Position numbers and translations under genes: made by a program | The notes under the pieces: generated by a model | What the model was told of the DNA's origin: nothing | Database searches by the model: none | What the model saw: the letters and a program-made list of their open reading frames with translations, nothing else | Assembly: GCA_964360335.1 (NCBI GenBank) | Contig: CAYHVH010000004.1 | Coordinates: forward strand, 1-49,011 | DNA: 49,011 nt | From: CAYHVH01 sp964360335 | GTDB lineage: Bacteria > Patescibacteriota > Doudnabacteria > UBA920 > 2-01-FULL-46-14 | Reading direction: 5' to 3' | Part shown: positions 16,501-23,224 of the stretch, in pieces | Numbering within the stretch: position 1 is the stretch's first letter | Layout of the letters: every line of letters starts with the position of its first letter

Positions 16501-18118
16501 CGACATTTCTTGGAACACTACTCAAGCCACCAATGGTACTCATGCCCTGACGGCGGTGGCCCGGGATGCGGCGGGCAATACCGCCTCCTCGGCGACTGTC
16601 AACATTAACGTTGCCAACACCGCAACCCTAACCACGGCCGTTACTATTGCCGATGACTTGTTTACGCCTAAGCAGTTGACCGTCACCGCCGGAACGACTG
16701 TTGTTTGGACCAACACCGGCGCTCGCTCTCATACGGTGACTGCGGATAACGGGTCCTTTGACAGCGGCACGCTTTCCCCGGGGGCGACTTTCTCGAGACA
16801 ATTTAATACCCCTGGCACCTATCCCTACTATTGCATTTTCCACGGCGGATCAGGGGGCGTCGGGCAGTCTGGAACCATTATCGTAACTAGCACGGCCTCC
16901 GCCAGTGCCACTGCTTCCCTGTCCCTCTCACCTTCTACCCAGACCCTCAAGGTGAACGATAGTTTCACCGTGGATATCCGGCTGAATACCGGAGGGCAAA
17001 CCGTTACGGCTATGGCTTCCAATCTCAACTTTGATAATAGTAAACTGCAAGTCCTCGCTGTCGACTCCAGCAGTTCGGCCTTTGGCGTGACCGCCGAGGA
17101 AGTTATCTCCAGCAACGTAATCAAAATCAGCCGCGGGCAAGTGGTACCCGGAATCTTGAGTGGCAACGCCCTGGTCGCGAGGATTACTTTCAAAGCCATG
17201 GCCTCGGGTACGGCGAATGTGAACTTCTCACTAACCGCCCCAGGAAGCGGCCCCTCCCGGGTCATCAAGAACGATGGCTTGGGTACTGATATTTTGGGAA
17301 GTGTAACCAATGGCTCTTACACGATCACTGCTGCATCTACCGGCGGCGGCGGTACTGGGGGTGGTGGCGGTGGTTCGGGTGGTGGTGGTGGGGTGAGTAC
17401 TGCCCCGACTCGCCAAGGAGCCCTCATCAAGTATCACAATAGCCCCACGGTTTACTTGGTGGAGAACGGACTCAAACGGCCCATCCCCAGCTATGAAATT
17501 TACCTGGCTCACTACAAAGCGAGACCGATCGCCCTCATTCCGGACAGCCAAAGCTATCCCACGGGTAGCCCTGTAAAGTTCGGTCCCGGCGCTCTTCTTA
17601 AGAGCCGGAACAACCCCACTGTTTACTTGGTGATTGATAATAGCACCAAATACGGTTTCCGGAGTGCGGAGGAGTTTCACCGGTTCGGTTATCGCTTTGA
17701 GCAGGTCAGGGAAATTGCGGAGTCAGAGCTCGCCTCTTATCCCGATGCGGGTCTTGCGAGCTTGGCCTACCATGCTACCGGTAACTTTATTAAATATCCC
17801 AATAATCCGACCGTGTATAAGATTGAGCATAATACCAAGCGGGGCATTCCCTCACTCGCGGTGTTTCTCTCCCACGCCGATCTTTCGCAGATTTTAGTGG
17901 TGTCCACTTCCTTCCAGTATGCGGACGGACCGATTTTGGGGTTTGCCGAGGGAATCTTGATCAAGGGTTCCGGGCCGACCGTGTATCTCGTTCAAGACCA
18001 GAAGCGTCGCGGTTTCCGCTCGGCCCAGTCATTTCTAGACCTCGGGTATTCCTTTTCGCAGGTCAGAGTCGTGAGCGACGCCGATCTCGCGCTGCATCAG
18101 GAGGGCGAGCCTTTCTAG
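13523..18118 (+). CDS. Scaffoldin-like surface protein with four cohesin modules
   Basis: A 1531-residue secreted protein starting at GTG 13523, with a signal peptide ending about residue 34 (FPASAAA). Modules in order: cohesin-like 1 (about 36-174), Ig-like (181-257), cohesin 2 (266-404), Ig-like (411-487), a unique domain beginning DIVICNPTLGEKPF (490-690), a third Ig-like unit broken by 100 N (residues 721-754), cohesin 3 (793-931), an Ig-like module (939-1031) similar to that of the pectate lyase, a cupredoxin (1036-1123), cohesin 4 (1128-1269), a Gly-rich linker and four C-terminal ~57-residue repeats (GALIKYHNSPTVYLVENG type). Each cohesin has the LSLSPxxQTL start, YLNFDTARLQFVS-type core and GPSRVIKNDGLGTDIL end. 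Cupredoxin ligands are H1070, C1104, H1107 and Q1115. No sortase motif is seen. It is the likely partner of the neighbouring dockerin proteins. Confidence 0.8.
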   Translation: MKKRNVAKVFGLGSLLTLLLVSAFWFGSFPASAAAASLSLSPASQTLAVGDTLTLEVRLDTGGNAVTAVSSYLNFDTARLQFVSIDSTTSAFDVKAEELLSGSQVRISRGKIPPAVNSASALVAKVNFKAIASGTANVSFALTSPGAGPSRVIKNDGLGTDILGAVTNGSYTVSGGATPAPTLNLSASPTSINSGQSSTLTWSSTNATSCTASGGWSGSKATSGSQSVSPTTNTTYTLACTGAGGSVNKSATVTVSGQTGGTTGTASLSLSPSSQTLAVGSNLSLEIRLNTGGNEVSAVSAYLNFDTARLQFVSADYTGSAFDVQAEETVSGGLLKITRGKIPPGVVSASALVAKVNFKAIASGTANVSFALTSPGAGPSRVIKNDGLGTDILGAVTNGSYTVSGGATPAPTLTFSAQPTSINSGQSSTLTWSSTNATSCTASGGWSGSKATSGSQSVSPTTNTTYTLACTGSGGSTSKSATVSVAGAAGGTLDIVICNPTLGEKPFSLTIDNPFLPFPVGMVNVLEGGGLKVQVSVLNQTEVVAGVTTRVVEEREWQNGSLIEISRNFFVQTSGGTVCYYGEDVDMYSNGVIVGHGGAWRAGVGANKAGIMMPANPTVGMTYEMEIAPGVAEETAVITSAGVTLVTPARTFTDTLYIVETGPSYKYYARGVGMIYDDGIKLTSTSFPTSTTAPTLTLTANPTSINSGQSSTLTWSSTNAXXXXXXXXXXXXXXXXXXXXXXXXXXXXXXXXXXSQSVSPTTNTTYTLACTGSGGSTSKSATVSVAAAGTLGTASLSLSPASQTLAVGSNLSLEIRLNTGGQAVTAVSGFLDFDAARLEFVSVDSSTSSFSVKAEEILSGGQVKISRGQATPGVNSASALVAKVNFKALSSGTAPVSFALTTPGSGPSRVIKNDGLGTDILGGVTNGSYTINAAGGSADTIAPSVSITAPAVNATVSATTTISATASDNVGVVGVQFKLDNVNLGSEDTSSPYDISWNTTQATNGTHALTAVARDAAGNTASSATVNINVANTATLTTAVTIADDLFTPKQLTVTAGTTVVWTNTGARSHTVTADNGSFDSGTLSPGATFSRQFNTPGTYPYYCIFHGGSGGVGQSGTIIVTSTASASATASLSLSPSTQTLKVNDSFTVDIRLNTGGQTVTAMASNLNFDNSKLQVLAVDSSSSAFGVTAEEVISSNVIKISRGQVVPGILSGNALVARITFKAMASGTANVNFSLTAPGSGPSRVIKNDGLGTDILGSVTNGSYTITAASTGGGGTGGGGGGSGGGGGVSTAPTRQGALIKYHNSPTVYLVENGLKRPIPSYEIYLAHYKARPIALIPDSQSYPTGSPVKFGPGALLKSRNNPTVYLVIDNSTKYGFRSAEEFHRFGYRFEQVREIAESELASYPDAGLASLAYHATGNFIKYPNNPTVYKIEHNTKRGIPSLAVFLSHADLSQILVVSTSFQYADGPILGFAEGILIKGSGPTVYLVQDQKRRGFRSAQSFLDLGYSFSQVRVVSDADLALHQEGEPF
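13624..14990 (+). repeat. 690-bp tandem repeat of cohesin plus Ig-like module
   Basis: The DNA of cohesin 1 + Ig 1 (from about 13624) and cohesin 2 + Ig 2 (from about 14314) repeats with a 690-bp period. From about 13900 to 14270 the two copies are nearly identical at nucleotide level, which points to recent duplication or conversion. Ig 3 next to the gap carries the same sequence. Confidence 0.85.
15684..15783. other. Assembly gap of 100 N
   Basis: Exactly 100 N lie inside the third Ig-like repeat. By comparison with Ig 1 and Ig 2, the missing part of one unit would be 49 nt, so 100 is a placeholder. 100 and 49 leave the same frame, so the open reading frame is kept by chance. Extra repeat units may be collapsed here. 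Confidence 0.95.
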
Positions 18119-18145
18119 AACGAGTTTTAATACGAACTACAAAAC

Positions 18146-18595
18146 ATGTCACTGCCAGAAGACCGCGATTTGATTCCAGGTGAACGGCCAGAGGAGTTTC
18201 TGCCTCATCAGTCGCAAGTTTCTCCGGAAGCCGAACAGGCGGCTACCAAGCAGCCGATTTTGGAACGTCCCGAAAAGCCCATTGTTAAAGCACGGCCAAA
18301 GCAACCGGCAAAACCAGAGAAAAGAAGTTGGCAACCCTTTAATCTCTCGAAGGAGCCGGTTCGGGGCGAAAGAGTTGCCAACCGCGACCGATTTATGACT
18401 GATTTAAAACAGACTTTAGGCAGAAGCTGGGGGGATGCGGAAACAAGAGGAGATGTGGCCGCGGCGTTAAGGAAAGCTAGCCGCGGGGGTCTCTTCAAAG
18501 GAGAAACCAAAAAGGTACTACGCCGGTTGGAGCGGGACGACACGATTTCCCCTACCCAGAAAAGAATCTTGCGGCGAAAATTAGGCGCATTCTAA
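18146..18595 (+). CDS. Hypothetical protein with disordered N-terminus and basic C-terminus
   Basis: A 149-residue soluble protein that I do not recognise. The first ~70 residues are rich in Pro, Glu and Lys (EKPIVKARPKQPAKPEK) and look disordered. The C-terminal part is basic and helical (RRLERDDTISPTQKRILRRKLG), which would suit nucleic-acid or protein binding. It lies 27 nt after the scaffoldin and ends at a terminator, so it may share the transcript, but it has no secretion signal and no cohesin or dockerin. Confidence 0.6.
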   Translation: MSLPEDRDLIPGERPEEFLPHQSQVSPEAEQAATKQPILERPEKPIVKARPKQPAKPEKRSWQPFNLSKEPVRGERVANRDRFMTDLKQTLGRSWGDAETRGDVAAALRKASRGGLFKGETKKVLRRLERDDTISPTQKRILRRKLGAF

Positions 18596-18619
18596 GCTTG
18601 AATCAGCCGAACATAAAAC

Positions 18620-18651
18620 AAAAAGGCCCCGCTCTCAAGCTGGGCTTTTTG
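18620..18651 (+). terminator. Rho-independent terminator after the scaffoldin unit
   Basis: AAAAGGCCC and GGGCTTTTT form a hairpin around CGCTCTCAAGCT, with a T run on the 3' side. Confidence 0.75.
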
Positions 18652-18743
18652 CAACTGATTAAATTAGTTTTTTAATCCCGAGCCACAGCGAGGGGTATGT
18701 AATCGGGGCAGTTTTATTTTGAAATTTGTCAAAATATTTATGG

Positions 18744-19463
18744 CTAAATGACAATGTCCAAACCAAAATTTTGTTTAAGATAATCAGCTGGATCATCGAT
18801 TTTCCCTTTTATAATCTTCTGTTCAATAAATTTTGCAGATTCTGAGCCTGGTTTCATCCATGGTAGAAGATACCCGATTGTGTATAATCCATAATTTAAT
18901 CTGGCAATACTATACCCTTTAAATTCATCAACTGGGATACCTGCGCGTTCTGCCAAGATTCTGTTGCCCTTTTGATAGTGAGGTTTCTGCATGGCTTCTA
19001 ATAATATTTTTTTTCCGGCTGCAGAAACAACGTCTGTCAATATGCCCCGTCTAACCAGCTCTTCCATTTCTGGTATTTTTATTGCAGTGCCTTTTTCTTT
19101 ACCATAACTTTCATCTTGTGCTAAACGGGAGCGAATATAAAAATCATCAATGGTTGTTTCCCGTCCCCTCCTTTCAAATATGTTAATTACTTTTGAGTCA
19201 GTTGGTAAATTACCCAAGTGATCAGCCAGTTTATGTTCCGGAGAATCTGGGTATGCAAAATAATGTGGATGCCCCCTCAATCTCCATAAAACTGAAGCAG
19301 CTGCATCCTGTATTCTTGCTCTTTCATTTATATTTGTATCCCAATCTCGCCCCTCCGCACTCCCTATAAGATGCTTCCAAGTATCATTTATGACATATAG
19401 CAAATTTTTGTTTTCTTTAATTACTTCTTGTGGCGGAATATGCTCCGGTGATTTTTCCGACAT
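18744..19463 (-). CDS. Hypothetical soluble protein
   Basis: A 239-residue protein with no TM segment or signal peptide. I do not recognise a family. It is mostly helical by composition, with conserved-looking stretches DAAASVLWRLRGHPHYFAYP near residue 53 and ILAERAGIPVDEF near residue 168. The gene is more A+T-rich than its neighbours, which fits acquisition from another source. It is monocistronic by spacing; 19464-19693 upstream has no gene and only a short GCCGCC/GGCGGC palindrome. Confidence 0.55.
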   Translation of the reverse strand: MSEKSPEHIPPQEVIKENKNLLYVINDTWKHLIGSAEGRDWDTNINERARIQDAAASVLWRLRGHPHYFAYPDSPEHKLADHLGNLPTDSKVINIFERRGRETTIDDFYIRSRLAQDESYGKEKGTAIKIPEMEELVRRGILTDVVSAAGKKILLEAMQKPHYQKGNRILAERAGIPVDEFKGYSIARLNYGLYTIGYLLPWMKPGSESAKFIEQKIIKGKIDDPADYLKQNFGLDIVI

Positions 19464-19693
19464 AAAATTTTGGTTAAGGTTTTGGCAAATTCAGTGCCGA
19501 GGGGCGAAGCCGCGAGGCAATGCTTTCCCAAAAGGGCGAAAGTTGCGTTTGGTGGAGTATTCTTAAAATAGTTCGGACGCATTTCGCCGCCTGCGGCGGC
19601 GGGGGTTTGGCCAAAAATTCCGAACCAGAATCCTGAACTTTGACAATTTCAAGTTTTTCTTTGGCGGCAAATTCTTAACAACCAAATAATCAG
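19464..19693. other. Intergenic region without a recognised gene
   Basis: About 230 nt between two minus-strand genes. It contains a GCCGCCTGCGGCGGC palindrome near 19590 and repeat-like text, with no open frame of note. Confidence 0.5.
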
Positions 19694-20500
19694 CTAATAG
19701 CAGTACTTGTAACTACTCAGGTAAACACATTCTTTGCGGTCGGTTTGAAAGAGGAGAACATCTTTTTTCATCTCTTCCGTAGTCCACGAAGATGTTTTCC
19801 CGCCAATCATGTCAACTTTCAGGCCAAAAGTACATATTACGTCCAAAGTTGAAAACCCCCTCTCAACACACCAACTCGAAGGGATGTTGATTGCCACTTT
19901 CCAAAACGGAGCGTCAAGCAGAACGGTTTTAGTGAGAGCTGTTCCCTGAAATGGACCGAAGATTTGAGTAGCGCTTTGCTTCCACTGCTGAAACGCCGGA
20001 GAACTCTCAGCAAGATTGATTGCATCTTTATCGGTTTGTATGGTTGCGGCACCCCCAACTAACTTAATAACTTTAATTTTGTCTTTACTGGGGAGAAAGC
20101 TTCCTGTAACTGTTACATACTGCTTTGCGCTAACTTTGAAACTAAAATCGTCCTTCACAAGTTCACTTTCAGAAAAAATTATTTTCCCATTTGAATCTGA
20201 TTGTCGTGAAAGATTAAGTCCTTTGGGGCACGGATACCCAACGGCTTCAGGACATTCAACCACTTGCTCAACAATAACCGTTGCACCTGAAATTGATTTA
20301 CCAGTTAAAATATCTAGAATGATAAACTCCATTTGCCCTGTTTTGCTAGTAACTGGTGGAGTCGGGGTTGGACTTGGGGTAGGCGTTGAAGGTGGCGGAG
20401 ACCAAAATGATTGCTGATTTAAAATAAAATACCCAGCTATTCCAGCCGCAATGATTATCCCAATAACAACGGCGATATTCGCAAACCCTTTTTGGTTCAT
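19694..20500 (-). CDS. Membrane-anchored protein with Pro/Thr linker and beta-sandwich domains
   Basis: A 268-residue protein. The N-terminus KGFANIAVVIGIIIAAGIAGYFI is the single TM anchor common in CPR surface proteins. A linker of Pro, Thr and Ser (about 34-52) leads to an extracytoplasmic region. Residues about 57-140 (MEFIILDILTGKSISGATV ... SDSNGKIIF) look like a carboxypeptidase-regulatory/SpaA-like beta-sandwich. The remaining ~120 residues are unassigned and hold four cysteines that could form disulfides. Function is unknown; surface display is likely. Confidence 0.65.
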   Translation of the reverse strand: MNQKGFANIAVVIGIIIAAGIAGYFILNQQSFWSPPPSTPTPSPTPTPPVTSKTGQMEFIILDILTGKSISGATVIVEQVVECPEAVGYPCPKGLNLSRQSDSNGKIIFSESELVKDDFSFKVSAKQYVTVTGSFLPSKDKIKVIKLVGGAATIQTDKDAINLAESSPAFQQWKQSATQIFGPFQGTALTKTVLLDAPFWKVAINIPSSWCVERGFSTLDVICTFGLKVDMIGGKTSSWTTEEMKKDVLLFQTDRKECVYLSSYKYCY

Positions 20501-20596
20501 ATGATTAAATTTTCTTTTTCCAAAATTAAAATGCAGTTTGAGCCGATATTTTTATCAGGTTCTTTGGCAGTATTATTATAGCACTTTTCTAAAATG

Positions 20597-20646
20597 TGGA
20601 GACGAGGGGATTTGAACCCCTGACCTTCCGGATGCAAATGCGACGC
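20597..20646 (-). other. tRNA-like 3' half (fragment)
   Basis: On the minus strand this reads as an anticodon-like arm, a perfect T arm (GGGGTTCAAATCCCC) and a CGTCTCCA acceptor end. No matching 5' half with GGAGACG lies upstream at the proper distance, and the anticodon stem does not pair well. It looks like a truncated tRNA gene next to tRNA-Ala. Confidence 0.5.
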
Positions 20647-20670
20647 CCCGCCTGCCATCGCCTGTGCCAA

Positions 20671-20743
20671 TGGACCCTACCGGGTTCGAACCGGTCACCT
20701 CCACATTGCAAATGTGGCGCTCTACCAAATGAGCTAAGGGCCC
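20671..20743 (-). tRNA. tRNA-Ala (anticodon TGC)
   Basis: A complete cloverleaf on the minus strand. The acceptor GGGCCCT pairs with AGGGTCC with one G-T pair. The D arm is AGCTCATTTGGTAGAGC, the anticodon arm CCACA-TTTGCAA-TGTGG with TGC, and the T arm ACCGGTTCGAACCCGGT. The discriminator is A; CCA is not encoded. Confidence 0.95.
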
Positions 20744-20768
20744 ACAGGCTCAGGCACTGGCGGGCAGG

Positions 20769-20789
20769 TCTACCACTGAGCTAACAGCC
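20769..20789 (-). other. tRNA-like 5' piece (fragment)
   Basis: The minus strand reads GGCTGTTAGCTCAGTGGTAGA, an acceptor strand plus D arm of a tRNA with no matching 3' half. It sits on the other side of tRNA-Ala from the fragment at 20597-20646. Imperfect inverted repeats (about 20648-20668 and 20747-20768) separate each fragment from tRNA-Ala. Confidence 0.45.
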
Positions 20790-20807
20790 AGGAGGAGGCG
20801 AAGGAGA

Positions 20808-21062
20808 TTATTTTGGAGCCAGGCCGCCGAACACGCTGCCCAAAGGAGCGAAGAGATTCTCCAGAAAACCGAACATATACAGGGCCGAGGCGATTACCAC
20901 CAGTACCCCCGCGGCTTTATAAAAGAAAGAGGTTCCCCCCAGCCCACCGCCCAAGTACCGCTCCGCCCAGTCAAACCGCCCCAGGAATGAAAGCAGGGTG
21001 TAGGTTTTCCAGAGCATCAGGGTGCCGATTGCAATGCCGATTAAACCCCAGAAGATACGCAT
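20808..21062 (-). CDS. Small two-helix membrane protein
   Basis: An 84-residue protein with two hydrophobic segments (about 3-27 and 48-72) joined by a Gly-rich loop (YLGGGLGGTSFFYK). I know of no named family. It sits between tRNA genes on the same strand. The repeat-rich region 21063-21293 lies upstream. Function is unknown. Confidence 0.6.
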   Translation of the reverse strand: MRIFWGLIGIAIGTLMLWKTYTLLSFLGRFDWAERYLGGGLGGTSFFYKAAGVLVVIASALYMFGFLENLFAPLGSVFGGLAPK

Positions 21063-21160
21063 GATTTCTTTAAATCCTAAATTCTAAATCCGAAATCCTA
21101 AACAAGTTCTAATGTTCGAAATTCAAACTGACGTTGGAGGCGAGAGTGGGCGTATCTGGA

Positions 21161-21250
21161 TTCCCCGCCTGCCAGTCGCCTTCGGCTGGAGCAGAAGGCG
21201 GGCAGGGAACCGCGGACCCCAGTAGCAATCCGCCATAGGCGGATACTACG
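21161..21250. repeat. GC-rich inverted repeats between small membrane gene and tRNA-Ile
   Basis: CCCCGCCTGCC ... GGCGGGCAGGG (about 21161-21207) encloses a GCCTTCGGC-type core, and ATCCGCCATAGGCGGAT follows near 21228-21244. Related CCGCCTGCC/GGCGGGCAGG pieces flank tRNA-Ala and occur at 42690-42710. These look like dispersed intergenic palindromes. Confidence 0.65.
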
Positions 21251-21293
21251 GGGCAAGCCTCGTCATTATTTACCCCGTACCAAATTTTGGGTT

Positions 21294-21370
21294 TGGTGGG
21301 TGCGCCCCGATTCGAACGGGGGACCTCTTCATTATCAGTGAAGTGCTCTAACCAACTGAGCTACGCACCC
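21294..21370 (-). tRNA. tRNA-Ile (anticodon GAT), CCA encoded
   Basis: A complete cloverleaf on the minus strand. The acceptor GGGTGCG pairs perfectly with CGCACCC, the D arm is AGCTCAGTTGGTTAGAGC, the anticodon arm CTTCA-CTGATAA-TGAAG gives GAT, and the T arm is CCCCGTTCGAATCGGGG. Discriminator A is followed by encoded CCA (21294-21296). In many bacteria tRNA-Ile(GAT) and tRNA-Ala(TGC) sit in the 16S-23S spacer; here both are about 20 kb from the 16S end. Confidence 0.95.
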
Positions 21371-21468
21371 AAAATTTTGGTTCGGGGCAGGCGCGCTCTA
21401 ACCGTCTCAAGCTAATCGCCCACCCTTGGACCATTTTAGCTTTCTTACTTTACCATAGAATCGTGATT

Positions 21469-21498
21469 TTGACGAGTTTTGGGGATTTGTGCTATACT
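21469..21498 (+). promoter_or_regulatory. Sigma-70-type promoter of the pil operon
   Basis: -35 TTGACG (21469-21474), an 18-bp spacer and TGC-extended -10 TATACT (21493-21498). The first gene, pilM, starts 120 nt downstream, leaving a leader that contains the inverted repeat at 21546-21608. Confidence 0.7.
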
Positions 21499-21545
21499 AT
21501 GTTCTAGATTTGGAGCCTTCCTTAGTTTCAGAAAGCAAAAATAAA

Positions 21546-21608
21546 CCCTGTGAGAAATCTCGCTAAAATAAAGGTGATACAGACTTTTGAGCACAATTTC
21601 TAACGGGG
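21546..21608 (+). repeat. Inverted repeat at the pilM ribosome-binding region
   Basis: The left arm CCCTGTGAGAAAT (21546-21558) and right arm ATTTCTAACGGGG (21596-21608) match at 11 of 13 positions as an inverted repeat. The right arm is just upstream of the pilM start. The same pair recurs before the 99-aa gene and pilB. Confidence 0.65.
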
Positions 21609-21620
21609 CAAACCCGCACA

Positions 21621-22634
21621 ATGTTTTTTTCCCGCTCCACAAGTAAATTAGGGATTGATATCGGGACATCAAGCATCAAGGTGGTGCAGTTAAAAAGGGA
21701 AGCCAAACAGTTCTTTTTAGAAACATACGGGATAGTCAATGTCGCTTACCCCCCCGCGGCGATTAAGGATTTTGACGTGCTTGCCGAAACGGCTAGGATT
21801 TTGAAGAGACTCCTCAAGGAAAGCAAGGTGACCACCAAAAAGGCCATTGCCTCCTTGCCGAACAATATCGTCTTTGTCTCGGTGATAGAGATGCCGGTGA
21901 TGTCGGAAAAAGAGCTTAAAAGCGCGGTGGAGTGGGAAGCCCAACGCTACGTGCCCTTGCCGCTTTCGGAGGTCACCCTGTCCTGGAGCCTCCTGGATCA
22001 AGGCCCTAGCCAGGAGAAACTCAAGGTCTTGCTTACGGCTGTTCCCACAAGCGTGATTGAAAACTATTTGAAAACTTTCAAGCTGGCGGGGCTTGTGCCG
22101 TTGGCTTTGGAAATCGAGGCGCTGGCCCTGATTCGCTCCTTGGTTGGTCCTCGGAAAGAGAGCTTCTTGATCATTGACATCGGGGCCAGGAGCACGAGTT
22201 TGAATCTGGTGGACAACGGTTTTTTACGGGTCAGTCGGAATCTCGCCGTGGGGGGAGAAACGATTACGGCCGGGATTGCCAAAAGCTTGCATGTCAGCAC
22301 GGCGCGGGCGGAGCAGTTCAAGCATGATTTGGGTGCGGCCTCCGGAGTGCAAGCAATTCCCCAGGCGGTTCGACCGGTGCTGGACACGATAAAAACCGAG
22401 ACAGCGCAACTCGTGAAAATGTACCACAGCGGCGGCGGCCGGCTTCAGGAGCTGATTTTTGCCGGTTCGGGGTCGCGACTGCCAGGACTTTTGAATTATT
22501 TTGCCGATCTCGGCATCAAAGCCGAAGCGGGGGACCCGCTGAAATTTATTGTCTACGATGCCAAAATTCAAAGCAATTTATCCCAAGTCGCCAGCAGCCT
22601 GTCCGTAGCTTTGGGTTTAGCGATGCGGGAATGA
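21621..22634 (+). CDS. pilM: Type IV pilus assembly ATPase-fold protein PilM
   Basis: A 337-residue cytoplasmic protein of the FtsA/actin-like fold that joins PilN to form the inner-membrane platform of the type IV pilus. The phosphate-1 motif LGIDIGTSSIKVV is at about 11-23, FLIIDIGARSTSLNLV near residue 182 is the phosphate-2 region, and LIFAGSGSRLPGL near residue 278 is the adenosine motif. Length is normal for PilM. It is the first gene of the pil operon and is followed 16 nt later by pilN. Confidence 0.95.
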   Translation: MFFSRSTSKLGIDIGTSSIKVVQLKREAKQFFLETYGIVNVAYPPAAIKDFDVLAETARILKRLLKESKVTTKKAIASLPNNIVFVSVIEMPVMSEKELKSAVEWEAQRYVPLPLSEVTLSWSLLDQGPSQEKLKVLLTAVPTSVIENYLKTFKLAGLVPLALEIEALALIRSLVGPRKESFLIIDIGARSTSLNLVDNGFLRVSRNLAVGGETITAGIAKSLHVSTARAEQFKHDLGAASGVQAIPQAVRPVLDTIKTETAQLVKMYHSGGGRLQELIFAGSGSRLPGLLNYFADLGIKAEAGDPLKFIVYDAKIQSNLSQVASSLSVALGLAMRE

Positions 22635-22650
22635 ACTTTGCAAAATACCA

Positions 22651-23217
22651 ATGGCGGAAATAAACTTACTCAAAAATGAATTTCAAAATCGGAGCGGGCT
22701 GGTATCGACGGAGAGCAGATACCGGTCGGTGTTGGCAGTAGCGGTGGCGCTTTTGGTCCTGGAGATTTTGGCTTACGGGGGTTTGTGGCTTTATGAACGG
22801 CAACTCGAGAAAAATCTCCTCGAGACCGAGCAGAAAGCGGCGGATATCGATTTGGAGCTGAGTAAAGTTGACGAGGAGCGGCAGGAGGCGATTTCTTTCC
22901 AGTCCCGCCTCGCGGATTTCCGGACTTTGCTCACCAATCATCTCTTTTGGTCGCAGGTCTTCGCGGAGCTGGAGGATTTTACGTACACGCCCGCGGTTTA
23001 TCAGGACATTCAAGCCATTCAGAGCGAAAACAAAATCATTTTGACCGGGACCATTCCCAGCTATACCGATTTGGCGAAACTGATGCTGGGGTTGCGGGTC
23101 TCTCCCGAGGTGAGCAGCGTCGTGCTTTTGTCCAGCGGTCAGGATACGACCGGCACCAGTGGTGGCTACGGCTTTACGCTGGAAGTGTTTTTTGACCGGA
23201 AGCTTATTTTGCGTTAA
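22651..23217 (+). CDS. pilN: Type IV pilus assembly protein PilN
   Basis: A 188-residue bitopic membrane protein. The start MAEINLLKNEF is the conserved cytoplasmic PilN motif (INLLP-like) that docks into PilM. A TM helix (about 28-48) is followed by a coiled-coil-like stretch and an extracytoplasmic ferredoxin-like domain ending LEVFFDRKL. It pairs with PilO to form the alignment complex. It sits between pilM and pilO with the usual order. Confidence 0.9.
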   Translation: MAEINLLKNEFQNRSGLVSTESRYRSVLAVAVALLVLEILAYGGLWLYERQLEKNLLETEQKAADIDLELSKVDEERQEAISFQSRLADFRTLLTNHLFWSQVFAELEDFTYTPAVYQDIQAIQSENKIILTGTIPSYTDLAKLMLGLRVSPEVSSVVLLSSGQDTTGTSGGYGFTLEVFFDRKLILR

Positions 23218-23224
23218 TGATTTT

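Noticed and set aside
13577..17310. Several minus-strand frames inside the scaffoldin, some repeated
   Set aside because: They are shadows of the repeated cohesin modules in a GC-rich gene and repeat only because the real gene repeats.
13523..18118. S-layer protein or plain adhesin instead of a scaffoldin
   Set aside because: It cannot be excluded, but four cohesin-like modules next to four dockerin proteins make a scaffold role the better reading; there is no S-layer homology motif.
20597..20789. Split or intron-containing tRNA made of the two halves beside tRNA-Ala
   Set aside because: The acceptor strands do not pair (GGCTGTT with CGTCTCC) and the anticodon stem is poor, so joining them does not give a tRNA.
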